Shown here: one piece after another, positions 1-5,203 of the stretch
Position numbering within the stretch: position 1 is the first letter of the stretch
How the letters are laid out: each line of letters opens with the position of its first letter
Source of the DNA: Gammaproteobacteria bacterium
Lineage (GTDB): Bacteria; Pseudomonadota; Gammaproteobacteria; SZUA-140
Direction: 5' to 3'
NCBI GenBank assembly: GCA_026994735.1
Contig: JALWQD010000211.1
Coordinates: 1 to 5,203 of the forward strand
Length of the DNA: 5,203 nt
Position numbers and translations under genes: made by a program
The notes under the pieces: generated by a model
Databases searched by the model: none
What the model saw: the letters and a program-made list of their open reading frames with translations, nothing else
What the model was told of the DNA's origin: nothing

Positions 1-1218
1 GCACAGATCGACCCAGCAACCGATATCGTCATCATCGGTAATGCCCTCTCACGGGGTAATCCCGCTGTTGAATATGTTCTCAACAGCACCCTTGCCTACA
101 CCTCCGGCCCCGAATTCCTGGCTCATCATATCCTTCGGGATCGCTGGGTACTGGCCGTTGCCGGAACGCATGGCAAGACAACCACCAGCAGTATGCTTGC
201 CTGGATACTCGAGGATGCAGGGCTGGATCCCGGTTTTCTCATCGGCGGAGTACCGGGTAACTTTGCTCAATCAGCCCGCCTCGGTTCAAGCCCGTTTTTT
301 ATCGTTGAAGCCGATGAATACGACAGTGCATTCTTTGATAAACGTTCAAAATTCATCCATTACCATCCACGGACTACGGTTATCAATAATATTGAATTTG
401 ATCATGCAGATATCTTTCCTGATCTCGCGGCGATAAAACAACAATTTCACCATCTGCTACGCACCTTGCCTGCTAATGGCCTGCTCATCACGCCCAAACC
501 GGACGAGCATATAGAAGACGTTTTAAAGAGCGGCTGCTGGACCCCTACTGAACACTTTTGCCAAGCAACAGCAGCAGATAAAGAAACTACCTGGTGGGCA
601 AGTGATTGCAGCCCGGACCTGGGCAGTTTTACCGTCCGGCTCGGGAATCAGACCATTGGCAAAATCTCCTGGCCCTTGCAAGGCCGGCACAATGTCAGCA
701 ATGCTCTCGCTGCCATTGCCGCTGCTCGTCATGCCGGTGTTCCAGCGGCCATTGCCTGTGAGTCACTGAGCCGCTTTGCTGGCGTCAAACGACGTATGGA
801 AAAAATCGCCACCATTGGCAATCTAACCATTTATGATGATTTCGCTCATCATCCTACAGCCATCGCGACAACCCTTGATGGCTTGCGCAAACATGTTGGC
901 AAGGCATCGATTACAACCATTCTGGAACTTCGCTCAAACACCATGAAGGCAGGCATACACAGAAAAACCCTGCCACCTTCATTAGCGAACAGCAATCAGG
1001 TTATCCTCTATGAACCGGATAGCCTCGGCTGGAAACTGGATAACCTGGCTGCTGAAATACCAACCAGCAGCCAAATTTGTAAAAGTATCGACGACATTAT
1101 CAACACCGTCCTTCAGCTGTCGCGAGGGGAAAATGAAAACATTGTCATCATGAGTAATGGTGATTTTGACGGGCTGCGACAAAAACTCCTTGAGGCATTG
1201 AATCAATATGGCCAATGA
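1..1218 (+). CDS. mpl: UDP-N-acetylmuramate:L-alanyl-gamma-D-glutamyl-meso-diaminopimelate ligase (5'-truncated)
   Basis: Mpl is a cytoplasmic, ATP-dependent Mur-type ligase. It rejoins the recovered tripeptide L-Ala-D-Glu-mDAP to UDP-MurNAc during peptidoglycan recycling. The frame is open from the first base, and 405 residues are visible of a family length near 450-460, so about 50 N-terminal residues lie outside. In visible numbering I see an N-A-x-x-RGNP segment (14-21), the ATP P-loop GTHGKTTT (55-62), the EADEYD acidic motif (103-108) followed by the FDKRSKF segment, GRHNVSNALAA in the central domain, GVKRRME (261-267), and YDDFAHHPT (278-286) at the start of the C-terminal domain. The RSNTMK and MSNGDFDG motifs near the end separate Mpl from MurC. 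The ATG at 193 lies after the P-loop and cannot be the start. The last 11 nt overlap ubiX. One small oddity is ELRSNTMK where EPRSNTMK is usual. Confidence 0.96.
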   Translation, partial: AQIDPATDIVIIGNALSRGNPAVEYVLNSTLAYTSGPEFLAHHILRDRWVLAVAGTHGKTTTSSMLAWILEDAGLDPGFLIGGVPGNFAQSARLGSSPFFIVEADEYDSAFFDKRSKFIHYHPRTTVINNIEFDHADIFPDLAAIKQQFHHLLRTLPANGLLITPKPDEHIEDVLKSGCWTPTEHFCQATAADKETTWWASDCSPDLGSFTVRLGNQTIGKISWPLQGRHNVSNALAAIAAARHAGVPAAIACESLSRFAGVKRRMEKIATIGNLTIYDDFAHHPTAIATTLDGLRKHVGKASITTILELRSNTMKAGIHRKTLPPSLANSNQVILYEPDSLGWKLDNLAAEIPTSSQICKSIDDIINTVLQLSRGENENIVIMSNGDFDGLRQKLLEALNQYGQ

Positions 1219-1834
1219 ACAACTGACACTGGCACTGACAGGAGCATCAGGAATGCCTTATGGACTCCGCCTGCTTGGCTGTCTGCTCCAACAACAACGC
1301 CCCGTCGACCTGCTGATATCAACGGCTGCCCGTGTCGTCCTGCAAATGGAAACAACACTGAAAATTCCTGGCCAGAATGAGGCTGCCGTCAATTACCTGG
1401 TCGAACATTTTAACTGTCAACAGGGCCTGCTGCGGATCTTTGGCCCGAATGAATGGTCTGCGCCTATGGCCAGTGGCTCTGCCGTTCCCCAGGCGATGAT
1501 CGTTTGCCCCTGTACTAGCGGAACTTTAGCTGCAATCGCCTGTGGAACCAGTGATTCACTACTGGAAAGGGCTGCTGATGTCGTTATCAAGGAAGGCCGT
1601 AAGCTCATCCTTGTCCATCGTGAAATGCCACTCTCTGCAATCCATCTCGAACATATGCTCACTCTTGCCCGCCTTGGTGTCACCATCATGCCTGCCTCAC
1701 CCGGCTTCTATCAGCAACCAGAAAACATCAATGACATGGTTGATTTTGTCGTCGCCCGCATCCTTGACCAGCTGAATATTGGCCATAAGCTGATACCTGC
1801 CTGGGGAACAAAGAAGCTCCCCTCTGACAAATAA
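1208..1834 (+). CDS. ubiX: Flavin prenyltransferase UbiX
   Basis: UbiX transfers a dimethylallyl group to FMN to make prenylated FMN, the cofactor of UbiD-type decarboxylases. In this setting the likely partner is the 4-hydroxy-3-polyprenylbenzoate decarboxylase of ubiquinone synthesis. The 208-residue length is normal. Visible motifs are the N-terminal flavin loop TGASG (11-15), E48, W83, MASGS (87-91), the C-P-C-T-S-G-T-L-A-A-I-A-x-G segment (100-113), R121, K128, the HREMPLS signature with R138 and E139, the MPASPGFY segment ending at Y168, R184 and W199. From memory, these match the active-site residues described for Pseudomonas aeruginosa UbiX with a one-residue offset. The ATG start lies inside mpl, 11 nt before the mpl stop ends. 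The only purine-rich SD-like stretch (GAGG, 1192-1195) is 12 nt away, so translational coupling to mpl is likely. The mpl-ubiX order is, as I recall, also seen in Pseudomonas. Confidence 0.96.
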   Translation: MANEQLTLALTGASGMPYGLRLLGCLLQQQRPVDLLISTAARVVLQMETTLKIPGQNEAAVNYLVEHFNCQQGLLRIFGPNEWSAPMASGSAVPQAMIVCPCTSGTLAAIACGTSDSLLERAADVVIKEGRKLILVHREMPLSAIHLEHMLTLARLGVTIMPASPGFYQQPENINDMVDFVVARILDQLNIGHKLIPAWGTKKLPSDK

Positions 1835-1944
1835 TTTGCCACACGCCTAACCAACAGCACTAACAGAGCGCGTGTCTCTAGCAAAACAACAATCCATAGT
1901 AATCAGTGATTAACGATAGTTTCAGAGAACACATCAGCGTCAAT

Positions 1945-1982
1945 GCTCGCTCATGCAGTAAGTAGCCAGAGCGAGCCTTTTT
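1945..1982 (+). terminator. Candidate Rho-independent terminator of mpl-ubiX
   Basis: GCTCGCTC (1945-1952) and GAGCGAGC (1969-1976) form a perfect 8-bp GC-rich stem with a 16-nt loop. A C and then five T residues (1978-1982) follow at once. It lies about 110 nt after the ubiX stop in the right orientation. The large loop is the weak point. Confidence 0.7.
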
Positions 1983-2056
1983 ATATCCCTTTGAGCCGAC
2001 TGTCATCAATGAAAAAACAAGCCTCTGAAACGCAATAGCAGTACAAATCCACACCC

Positions 2057-2081
2057 AAAAAGGCTACACAAATGAGCAGCC
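2057..2081 (-). terminator. Candidate Rho-independent terminator of the PEP-CTERM gene
   Basis: Read on the minus strand, GGCTGC and GTAGCC form a 6-bp stem (one G-U pair) around an 8-nt loop, followed by TTTTT (2057-2061). An A-rich stretch precedes the stem and could pair with the T tract. It lies about 170 nt downstream of the PEP-CTERM stop, so the mRNA would have a long 3' tail. The short stem keeps confidence moderate. Confidence 0.5.
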
Positions 2082-2249
2082 GTTTTATCATTTTTTCAAT
2101 ACAGGGCAGGGAAGGAAGGTTTCAGCCAGTCGGCTTCGGTTCTTCACGAATGATACCGTGATTCTAGTACTTGAATGCGGAATACCTGCACGTACATAGG
2201 CGTCCAGTCCCGCCTTAGACTGTATGGCGATACGGGCAATAAAGTATTA

Positions 2250-2903
2250 TCAAACTGCCTGTGAAGTGCAGCCACGGCGGACAACCGCCATCAAGCCAAG
2301 ACCACTGAGAAACAGTACGACAGCCCCTGGCAGGGGGACAGCACTGACGACAGCAAGTACTTGAGGACTGCGATTAGCGAGGTCAATCTTAGTTCTTCCG
2401 AGAAGATTAAGGCCTGTTGAAGACCCTGATTTTTCTCGTAAAATCAGCTGGGAAGTCGCTCCCGGAGCCTTCGCTGCAAGCGTAAATGTGCCCAAACTAC
2501 CCCTTCCAGTCAGGCCAAGACCCGGGCCTCCAAAGAGAACACCATAGTCGGCAAAAGCAATATTGCGCGTAAACGGATCCAAGCCGCTGTCAGGTCGCAC
2601 CTTGAGATCCTTGGTACCTGCGACAGCCCCGGGATTGACGCTGAAAGCAATAAAATCAAAAATATTGGCAGGTGCAGCCAGCTGCAACGAAAAACCGACA
2701 ACAGGGGCTGATATAGCACGAAAATCATAGCGCAAATCAACAGTGACAGAATCTCCAGCAGCCACCGCACCGGGCAATGACGGGCTCAGGGAAAAGACGG
2801 CTGCCGGTACTGTAGCGGCATCTGCCCGCCCACTAACGGCCAGCAATCCAGCCAGTAAAGGAATGATGTAGACCGCAGCCTTCAAATAACTCCTGATTAT
2901 CAC
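2250..2903 (-). CDS. PEP-CTERM sorting domain-containing exported protein
   Basis: This is a predicted exported surface or matrix-associated protein; no enzymatic function is recognised. With the GTG start at 2903 it has 217 residues. A signal peptide spans 1-29 (basic R4 and K8, hydrophobic 9-23, A-D-A cleavage site). The body (about 33-155) is Gly/Ala/Val-rich with alternating hydrophobics and resembles the cohesin-like domains common in PEP-CTERM proteins: GDSVTVDLRYD (50-60), a GFSLQL strand (70-75) and GSLGTFTL near 135-142. The C-terminus has VPLP (189-192), a hydrophobic helix (about 193-207) and an RR pair (209-210). This is the VPLP variant of the PEP-CTERM signal processed by exosortase. 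Seven residues including a Cys follow the RR. The start is chosen for the GGAGG 5 nt upstream; TTG at 2885 with AGGAG also gives a clean signal peptide. ATG at 2960 would add 19 residues and has no well-spaced SD. No exosortase or EPS gene is in the window. Confidence 0.85.
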   Translation of the reverse strand: MIIRSYLKAAVYIIPLLAGLLAVSGRADAATVPAAVFSLSPSLPGAVAAGDSVTVDLRYDFRAISAPVVGFSLQLAAPANIFDFIAFSVNPGAVAGTKDLKVRPDSGLDPFTRNIAFADYGVLFGGPGLGLTGRGSLGTFTLAAKAPGATSQLILREKSGSSTGLNLLGRTKIDLANRSPQVLAVVSAVPLPGAVVLFLSGLGLMAVVRRGCTSQAV

Positions 2904-2908
2904 ACAAA

Positions 2909-2913
2909 CCTCC
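2909..2913 (-). promoter_or_regulatory. Ribosome binding site deciding the PEP-CTERM start
   Basis: The minus strand reads GGAGG, then the 5-nt spacer TTTGT, then GTG at 2903. This is the strongest Shine-Dalgarno match near the N-terminus and favours the GTG over the upstream ATG at 2960. A second site, AGGAG (2890-2894), lies 4 nt before an in-frame TTG at 2885, so that start cannot be excluded. Confidence 0.65.
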
Positions 2914-2988
2914 AAAACGACTAGGATTTCTGCCAACTCACTAAATTCAGTAGCAAACATCCTTCCCGCCGACTATGATTGCTGGCAC

Positions 2989-3007
2989 ATATTTGTGTCA
3001 GAAATAT
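2989..3007. repeat. Inverted repeat over the putative PEP-CTERM promoter
   Basis: ATATTT (2989-2994) and AAATAT (3002-3007) are perfect 6-bp inverted arms separated by 7 nt. The right arm overlaps the putative minus-strand -10 box at 3003-3008. The left half also contains a CACA-TATT-TGTG palindrome (2986-2997). The symmetry and placement would suit an operator, but the arms are AT-rich and could be chance. Confidence 0.35.
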
Positions 3008-3031
3008 ACACGGATTGCGACCAAGAACCAA
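3003..3031 (-). promoter_or_regulatory. Candidate sigma-70 promoter of the PEP-CTERM gene
   Basis: On the minus strand TTGGTT (3031-3026) and TATATT (3008-3003) are separated by exactly 17 nt. The -10 matches the consensus at 5 of 6 positions and the -35 at 3 of 6. Transcription would begin near 2996, leaving a 5' leader of roughly 90 nt before the GTG start. Confidence 0.4.
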
Positions 3032-3067
3032 GCCAATAAAAACAAACCAGGGGCTAAATGTTAAACT

Positions 3068-3096
3068 TTGTCATCAAGGTATTTCCACCTTACGGC
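3068..3096 (+). promoter_or_regulatory. Possible promoter/operator of the methyltransferase-hydroxylase operon
   Basis: TTGTCA (3068-3073) matches a -35 box at 5 of 6 positions, but the hexamer 17 nt on, TACGGC, is a poor -10. The inverted repeat AAGGT-N6-ACCTT (3076-3091) fills the spacer between them. A factor bound there could control a weak promoter of the downstream operon. This is inferred from layout only. Confidence 0.25.
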
Positions 3097-3143
3097 TAAG
3101 TGATCTTTTTTGCTTTTCCTTTCAATAAACAGTCTTGCAGACC

Positions 3144-3147
3144 GGAG
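3144..3147 (+). promoter_or_regulatory. Ribosome binding site of the membrane methyltransferase gene
   Basis: GGAG followed by TCCT and the ATG at 3152 supports this start over the TTG at 3110, which would add 14 residues of non-membrane sequence before the first helix. Confidence 0.55.
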
Positions 3148-3151
3148 TCCT

Positions 3152-3745
3152 ATGCCCATAGCCGTCATTTTAAGCAGCCTGGTTTTTTTTATCGCCCACA
3201 GCCTGCTGGCCAGTCATTTTTGTAAGCGGATAGCCAGTCGCCTTGGTGTCAGTGAACAAAGCTACCGACGGGCCTATGTTGTCTTTGCCCTGCTGACGAC
3301 CCTGCTTTGGCTAGCTTTTATTCATGGCCTGCCGGATCAGATGCTCTACCACTTCGAAAACCCGACAACATGGCTCCTGCGACTCACACAGCTGGGCGGG
3401 TTCATGATCTTTTTCTTCTCCTTGCTGCCTATTGATGGCCTCGCCTTCCTCGGATTGAGAAGCAACCAAGGGCCTCTCGATAACTTTGTCGAAGCGGGTA
3501 TCTATCGCCATATCCGCCATCCAATGTATAGCGGTATCATGCTCATCATGCTGGCAACACCTGATCAAAGCCTGAATGGGCTGACACTTTATATTCTCAT
3601 CAGCCTTTATCTCATTCTCGGCTCACGGCTAGAGGAAAACCGCTTACTCCATGAGTGTCCGGCCTACGCCGATTATCGCCACCGAGTACCGGCCTTCATT
3701 CCGCGCCTATCAACATTCCATAAAACTCAAAATAATGATTCATGA
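3152..3745 (+). CDS. Integral-membrane methyltransferase, ICMT/NnrU/MddA-like
   Basis: This 197-residue protein has about five hydrophobic segments (roughly 3-19, 40-58, 80-96, 120-136, 138-157). Near the N-terminus it has HSLLAS (16-21) in the first helix, then a loop ending YRRAY, a pattern shared with NnrU and methanethiol S-methyltransferase (MddA) relatives. The SAM-binding C-terminal half shows GIYRHIRHPMYSG (116-128), then R159-L-E-E (159-162) and YADYRHRVPAFIP, the RHP-EE layout of isoprenylcysteine carboxyl methyltransferase and PEMT-type enzymes. It is therefore expected to use S-adenosylmethionine on a small or lipophilic acceptor at the inner membrane; the substrate cannot be told. 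The ATG at 3152 is chosen because GGAG (3144-3147) lies 4 nt upstream; an in-frame TTG at 3110 is less likely. The final 11 nt overlap the hydroxylase gene, implying one operon. Confidence 0.85.
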   Translation: MPIAVILSSLVFFIAHSLLASHFCKRIASRLGVSEQSYRRAYVVFALLTTLLWLAFIHGLPDQMLYHFENPTTWLLRLTQLGGFMIFFFSLLPIDGLAFLGLRSNQGPLDNFVEAGIYRHIRHPMYSGIMLIMLATPDQSLNGLTLYILISLYLILGSRLEENRLLHECPAYADYRHRVPAFIPRLSTFHKTQNNDS

Positions 3746-4598
3746 ACTCATAATCAAGCATGAAGCGGGCTTGCGGCTGGGAGTTTTCATCTGCGTATTT
3801 GCTGCTGTTGCCGGCAGTGAATATTGGCGGCCAAAACGCCCTCTGCAGATTGCCAAATCAAGGCGTTGGCTAAATAATCTGGCTCTCGTTATCCTCAATA
3901 GTCTGGTCCTCAGATTACTGTTTCCCGCTGCCGCTGTCGGCGCCGCCGTGTTTGCCGAACAACATGGCTGGGGGATTTTCAATTACCTCGCCTGGCCCCT
4001 GGCCATAGCGCTGCCGCTGACAGTATTGCTTCTGGACCTGATCATCTACCTCCAGCATGTCCTCTTTCATGCCATCCCGGCACTCTGGCGATTACACCGC
4101 GTTCATCACACAGACCTCGACTACGACCTCACCACAGGTGCTCGCTTCCACCCCCTGGAAATCATTCTCTCAATGGTGATCAAGATCGGCGTCATCTTTG
4201 CCCTCGGGCCACCGGCAACCGCCGTCATACTTTTTGAAGTCGTGCTCAATGCCGCAGCCATGTTCAATCACGGTAATTTGGCACTCCCCCTTCGTTTTGA
4301 CCGCATTCTGCGCCTGTTTATTGTGACCCCGGATATGCACCGCGTTCACCATTCGGCCATCATCCATGAAACAAACAGCAATTTTGGCTTCAGTGTCCCG
4401 TGGTGGGACCGCCTTTTTGGCACCTATTGCGCTCAACCAATAAAAGGTCACCAAAACATGACCCTAGGCATCCATGAACTGCGTAACCCTGAACAGGTTG
4501 TTAAATTGACTGGATTGCTGAAACTCCCATTTGCAAGCAGACAACATGATGACTATGCCATCAACCGTCGCCCGGGCAAGGATGATGAACAACAGTGA
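3735..4598 (+). CDS. Fatty acid hydroxylase / sterol desaturase family di-iron membrane protein
   Basis: This 287-residue membrane protein carries the histidine clusters of the fatty acid hydroxylase superfamily: HVLFH (108-112), HRVHH (121-125), FHP with H139, NHGN (178-181, H179), HRVHH (202-206) and H211 before ETNSNFG. These residues ligate a non-haem di-iron centre that uses O2 to hydroxylate or desaturate lipid-type substrates. The VPWWDRLFGTY segment (221-231) is the usual end of the domain. Hydrophobic segments lie near 11-28, 48-73, 87-107 and 147-175, with the histidine clusters on the cytoplasmic side as in the family. About 55 polar C-terminal residues follow. ATG at 3735 is chosen because it directly precedes the first hydrophobic stretch; the in-frame ATG at 3651 would lie deep within the methyltransferase gene. 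There is no clear SD, so translation is probably coupled to the upstream gene. Substrate unknown: a fatty acid, hopanoid, carotenoid or ether lipid are all possible. Confidence 0.9.
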   Translation: MIHELIIKHEAGLRLGVFICVFAAVAGSEYWRPKRPLQIAKSRRWLNNLALVILNSLVLRLLFPAAAVGAAVFAEQHGWGIFNYLAWPLAIALPLTVLLLDLIIYLQHVLFHAIPALWRLHRVHHTDLDYDLTTGARFHPLEIILSMVIKIGVIFALGPPATAVILFEVVLNAAAMFNHGNLALPLRFDRILRLFIVTPDMHRVHHSAIIHETNSNFGFSVPWWDRLFGTYCAQPIKGHQNMTLGIHELRNPEQVVKLTGLLKLPFASRQHDDYAINRRPGKDDEQQ

Positions 4599-4610
4599 CC
4601 CTTCACTACC

Positions 4611-4619
4611 TGCTATAGT
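4611..4619 (+). promoter_or_regulatory. Extended -10 promoter candidate for dbpA
   Basis: TGC-TATAGT fits the extended -10 pattern TGn-TATAAT with one mismatch. No good -35 lies 16-18 nt upstream, which an extended -10 can tolerate. Transcription would begin near 4626, about 28 nt before the GTG start. No terminator hairpin separates the hydroxylase stop from this site, so read-through from upstream is also possible. Confidence 0.45.
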
Positions 4620-4653
4620 CCCGCTCTGCTGATCTGACCCTGACGAGATAATT

Positions 4654-5203
4654 GTGACCAATACCGCCTTTTCAACGCTGCCGCTCTCTCCTCCTTTGCT
4701 TGAGAATCTTGCCGAACTGGGCTACCAGTCGATGACCGACATTCAACGCCAATCACTGCCAGCTGCACTTGCAGGTAAAGACCTCATTGCCCAGGCACAG
4801 ACCGGTAGCGGCAAAACAATAGCCTTCAGCCTGCCACTGCTAAACCGGTTGCGTGCTGACGACTTGGCTCCGCAGGCATTGATCCTCTGCCCGACACGCG
4901 AACTGGCCAGCCAGGTAACCAATGAAATTCGCAAGCTGGCGCGCCAACTAGGCAATATCAAGGTCGTCACCCTTTGCGGCGGCGAGGCGATAAGACAGCA
5001 ACTGACAACCCTGCAACACGGTGCTCATATCATTGTTGGCACGCCCGGCCGCATTATCGATCACCTGCACCGCCAATCACTAAAACTCGACAACATAGAC
5101 AGTCTTGTCATTGACGAAGCCGATCGTATGCTGGAAATGGGTTTCATCGATGATCTACGGAATATTATTGATAAAACCCCGCCACAGCGGCAAACCCTGT
5201 TTT
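4654..5203 (+). CDS. dbpA: ATP-dependent DEAD-box RNA helicase DbpA (3'-truncated)
   Basis: DbpA is a cytoplasmic RNA helicase that acts in 50S ribosome assembly and is activated by hairpin 92 of 23S rRNA. Here 183 codons are visible, covering most of the first RecA-like domain. The Q-motif region has F6 and Q31, motif I is AQTGSGKT (48-55), motif Ia is PTRELA (80-85), a CGG segment (108-110) leads to TPGR (130-133), and motif II is DEAD (154-157) followed by RMLEMGF. The opening FSTLPLSPPLLENLAELGY closely resembles the N-terminus of E. coli DbpA, as do LCPTRELA and TLCGG, which favours DbpA over RhlE or SrmB. The 23S-binding C-terminal domain that would prove this is outside the window. Start is GTG with a weak SD (ACGAG, 6 nt spacer); no ATG occurs before codon 27. 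Confidence 0.92.
   Translation, partial: MTNTAFSTLPLSPPLLENLAELGYQSMTDIQRQSLPAALAGKDLIAQAQTGSGKTIAFSLPLLNRLRADDLAPQALILCPTRELASQVTNEIRKLARQLGNIKVVTLCGGEAIRQQLTTLQHGAHIIVGTPGRIIDHLHRQSLKLDNIDSLVIDEADRMLEMGFIDDLRNIIDKTPPQRQTLF

Larger units (their letters stand above)
1835..2249. other. Gene-free convergent intergenic region
   Basis: This 415-nt stretch lies between the ends of ubiX and the minus-strand PEP-CTERM gene. I find no convincing coding region. The longest curious open stretch is about 47 minus-strand codons ending at a TGA near 2089. It has no normal start codon at its beginning, and its length is not improbable by chance. The region contains one candidate intrinsic terminator for each strand and a loose inverted repeat (ACACGC at 1841-1846, GCGTGT at 1870-1875). 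No tRNA or other structured RNA was recognised. Confidence 0.7.

Noticed and set aside
193..1218. ATG at 193 as the start of mpl
   Set aside because: It falls after the P-loop GTHGKTTT, and the frame stays open with Mpl-like sequence back to base 1.
1841..1875. ACACGC/GCGTGT hairpin just after ubiX as terminator
   Set aside because: The loop is 23 nt and no T tract follows; the hairpin at 1945-1982 fits much better.
2510..2770. Minus-strand 86-codon frame inside the PEP-CTERM gene, and similar antisense frames in mpl, ubiX, the methyltransferase, the hydroxylase and dbpA
   Set aside because: They show no family motifs and lie wholly within well-supported genes in other frames.
2904..2960. 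ATG at 2960 as the PEP-CTERM start
   Set aside because: AGG abuts the ATG with no spacing, and the extra residues are acidic, placing the signal peptide unusually far from the N-terminus. Not fully excluded.
2983..2998. TGGCACATATTTGTGT on the plus strand as a sigma-54 site
   Set aside because: The -24 half is perfect, but the -12 half lacks the GC, with only weak agreement to TTGCA.
3076..3091. CueR-type copper operator
   Set aside because: The arms run AAGGT then ACCTT, opposite in order to the ACCTTCC-N7-GGAAGGT design.
3110..3151. TTG at 3110 as the methyltransferase start
   Set aside because: No SD is seen before it, while ATG 3152 has GGAG 4 nt upstream and starts directly before the first helix.
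3651..3734. ATG at 3651 as the hydroxylase start
   Set aside because: It would give a 95-nt overlap with the methyltransferase and 28 extra residues that are a shadow of that gene.

Overview
This 5.2 kb window has the dense layout, G+C near one half and enzyme families of a proteobacterial chromosome. The mpl-ubiX gene order, a DbpA-type helicase and a PEP-CTERM surface protein suggest a gamma- or betaproteobacterium. Genus cannot be fixed from the sequence.

Layout. (1) Positions 1-1834, plus strand: the 3' part of mpl (peptidoglycan recycling ligase) overlaps a complete ubiX (flavin prenyltransferase) by 11 nt. A plausible Rho-independent terminator lies about 110 nt downstream. (2) Positions 1835-2249: a gene-free convergent region with two oppositely oriented candidate terminators. 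(3) Positions 2250-2903, minus strand: one PEP-CTERM protein with a signal peptide, a cohesin-like beta-rich body and a VPLP-type sorting tail. It is probably started at a GTG behind a GGAGG ribosome binding site. (4) Positions 2904-3151: a divergent intergenic region with a sigma-70-like promoter and a near-miss sigma-54 element on the minus strand, and two inverted repeats. (5) Positions 3152-4598, plus strand: a two-gene operon, again with an 11-nt overlap. It pairs an integral-membrane methyltransferase of the ICMT/NnrU/MddA-like type with a di-iron fatty acid hydroxylase / sterol desaturase family protein. (6) Positions 4654-5203, plus strand: the 5' part of dbpA, a DEAD-box RNA helicase, behind an extended -10 promoter.

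How the genes work together. mpl, ubiX and dbpA are housekeeping genes for wall recycling, prenyl-FMN for the UbiD step of ubiquinone synthesis, and ribosome assembly. The accessory part is the central 2.3 kb: an exported PEP-CTERM protein divergent from a membrane enzyme pair whose substrate is unknown but is probably lipid-like or hydrophobic. That pair is the best candidate here for an uncharacterised function. I see no CRISPR array, tRNA, rRNA, transposase or defence system.
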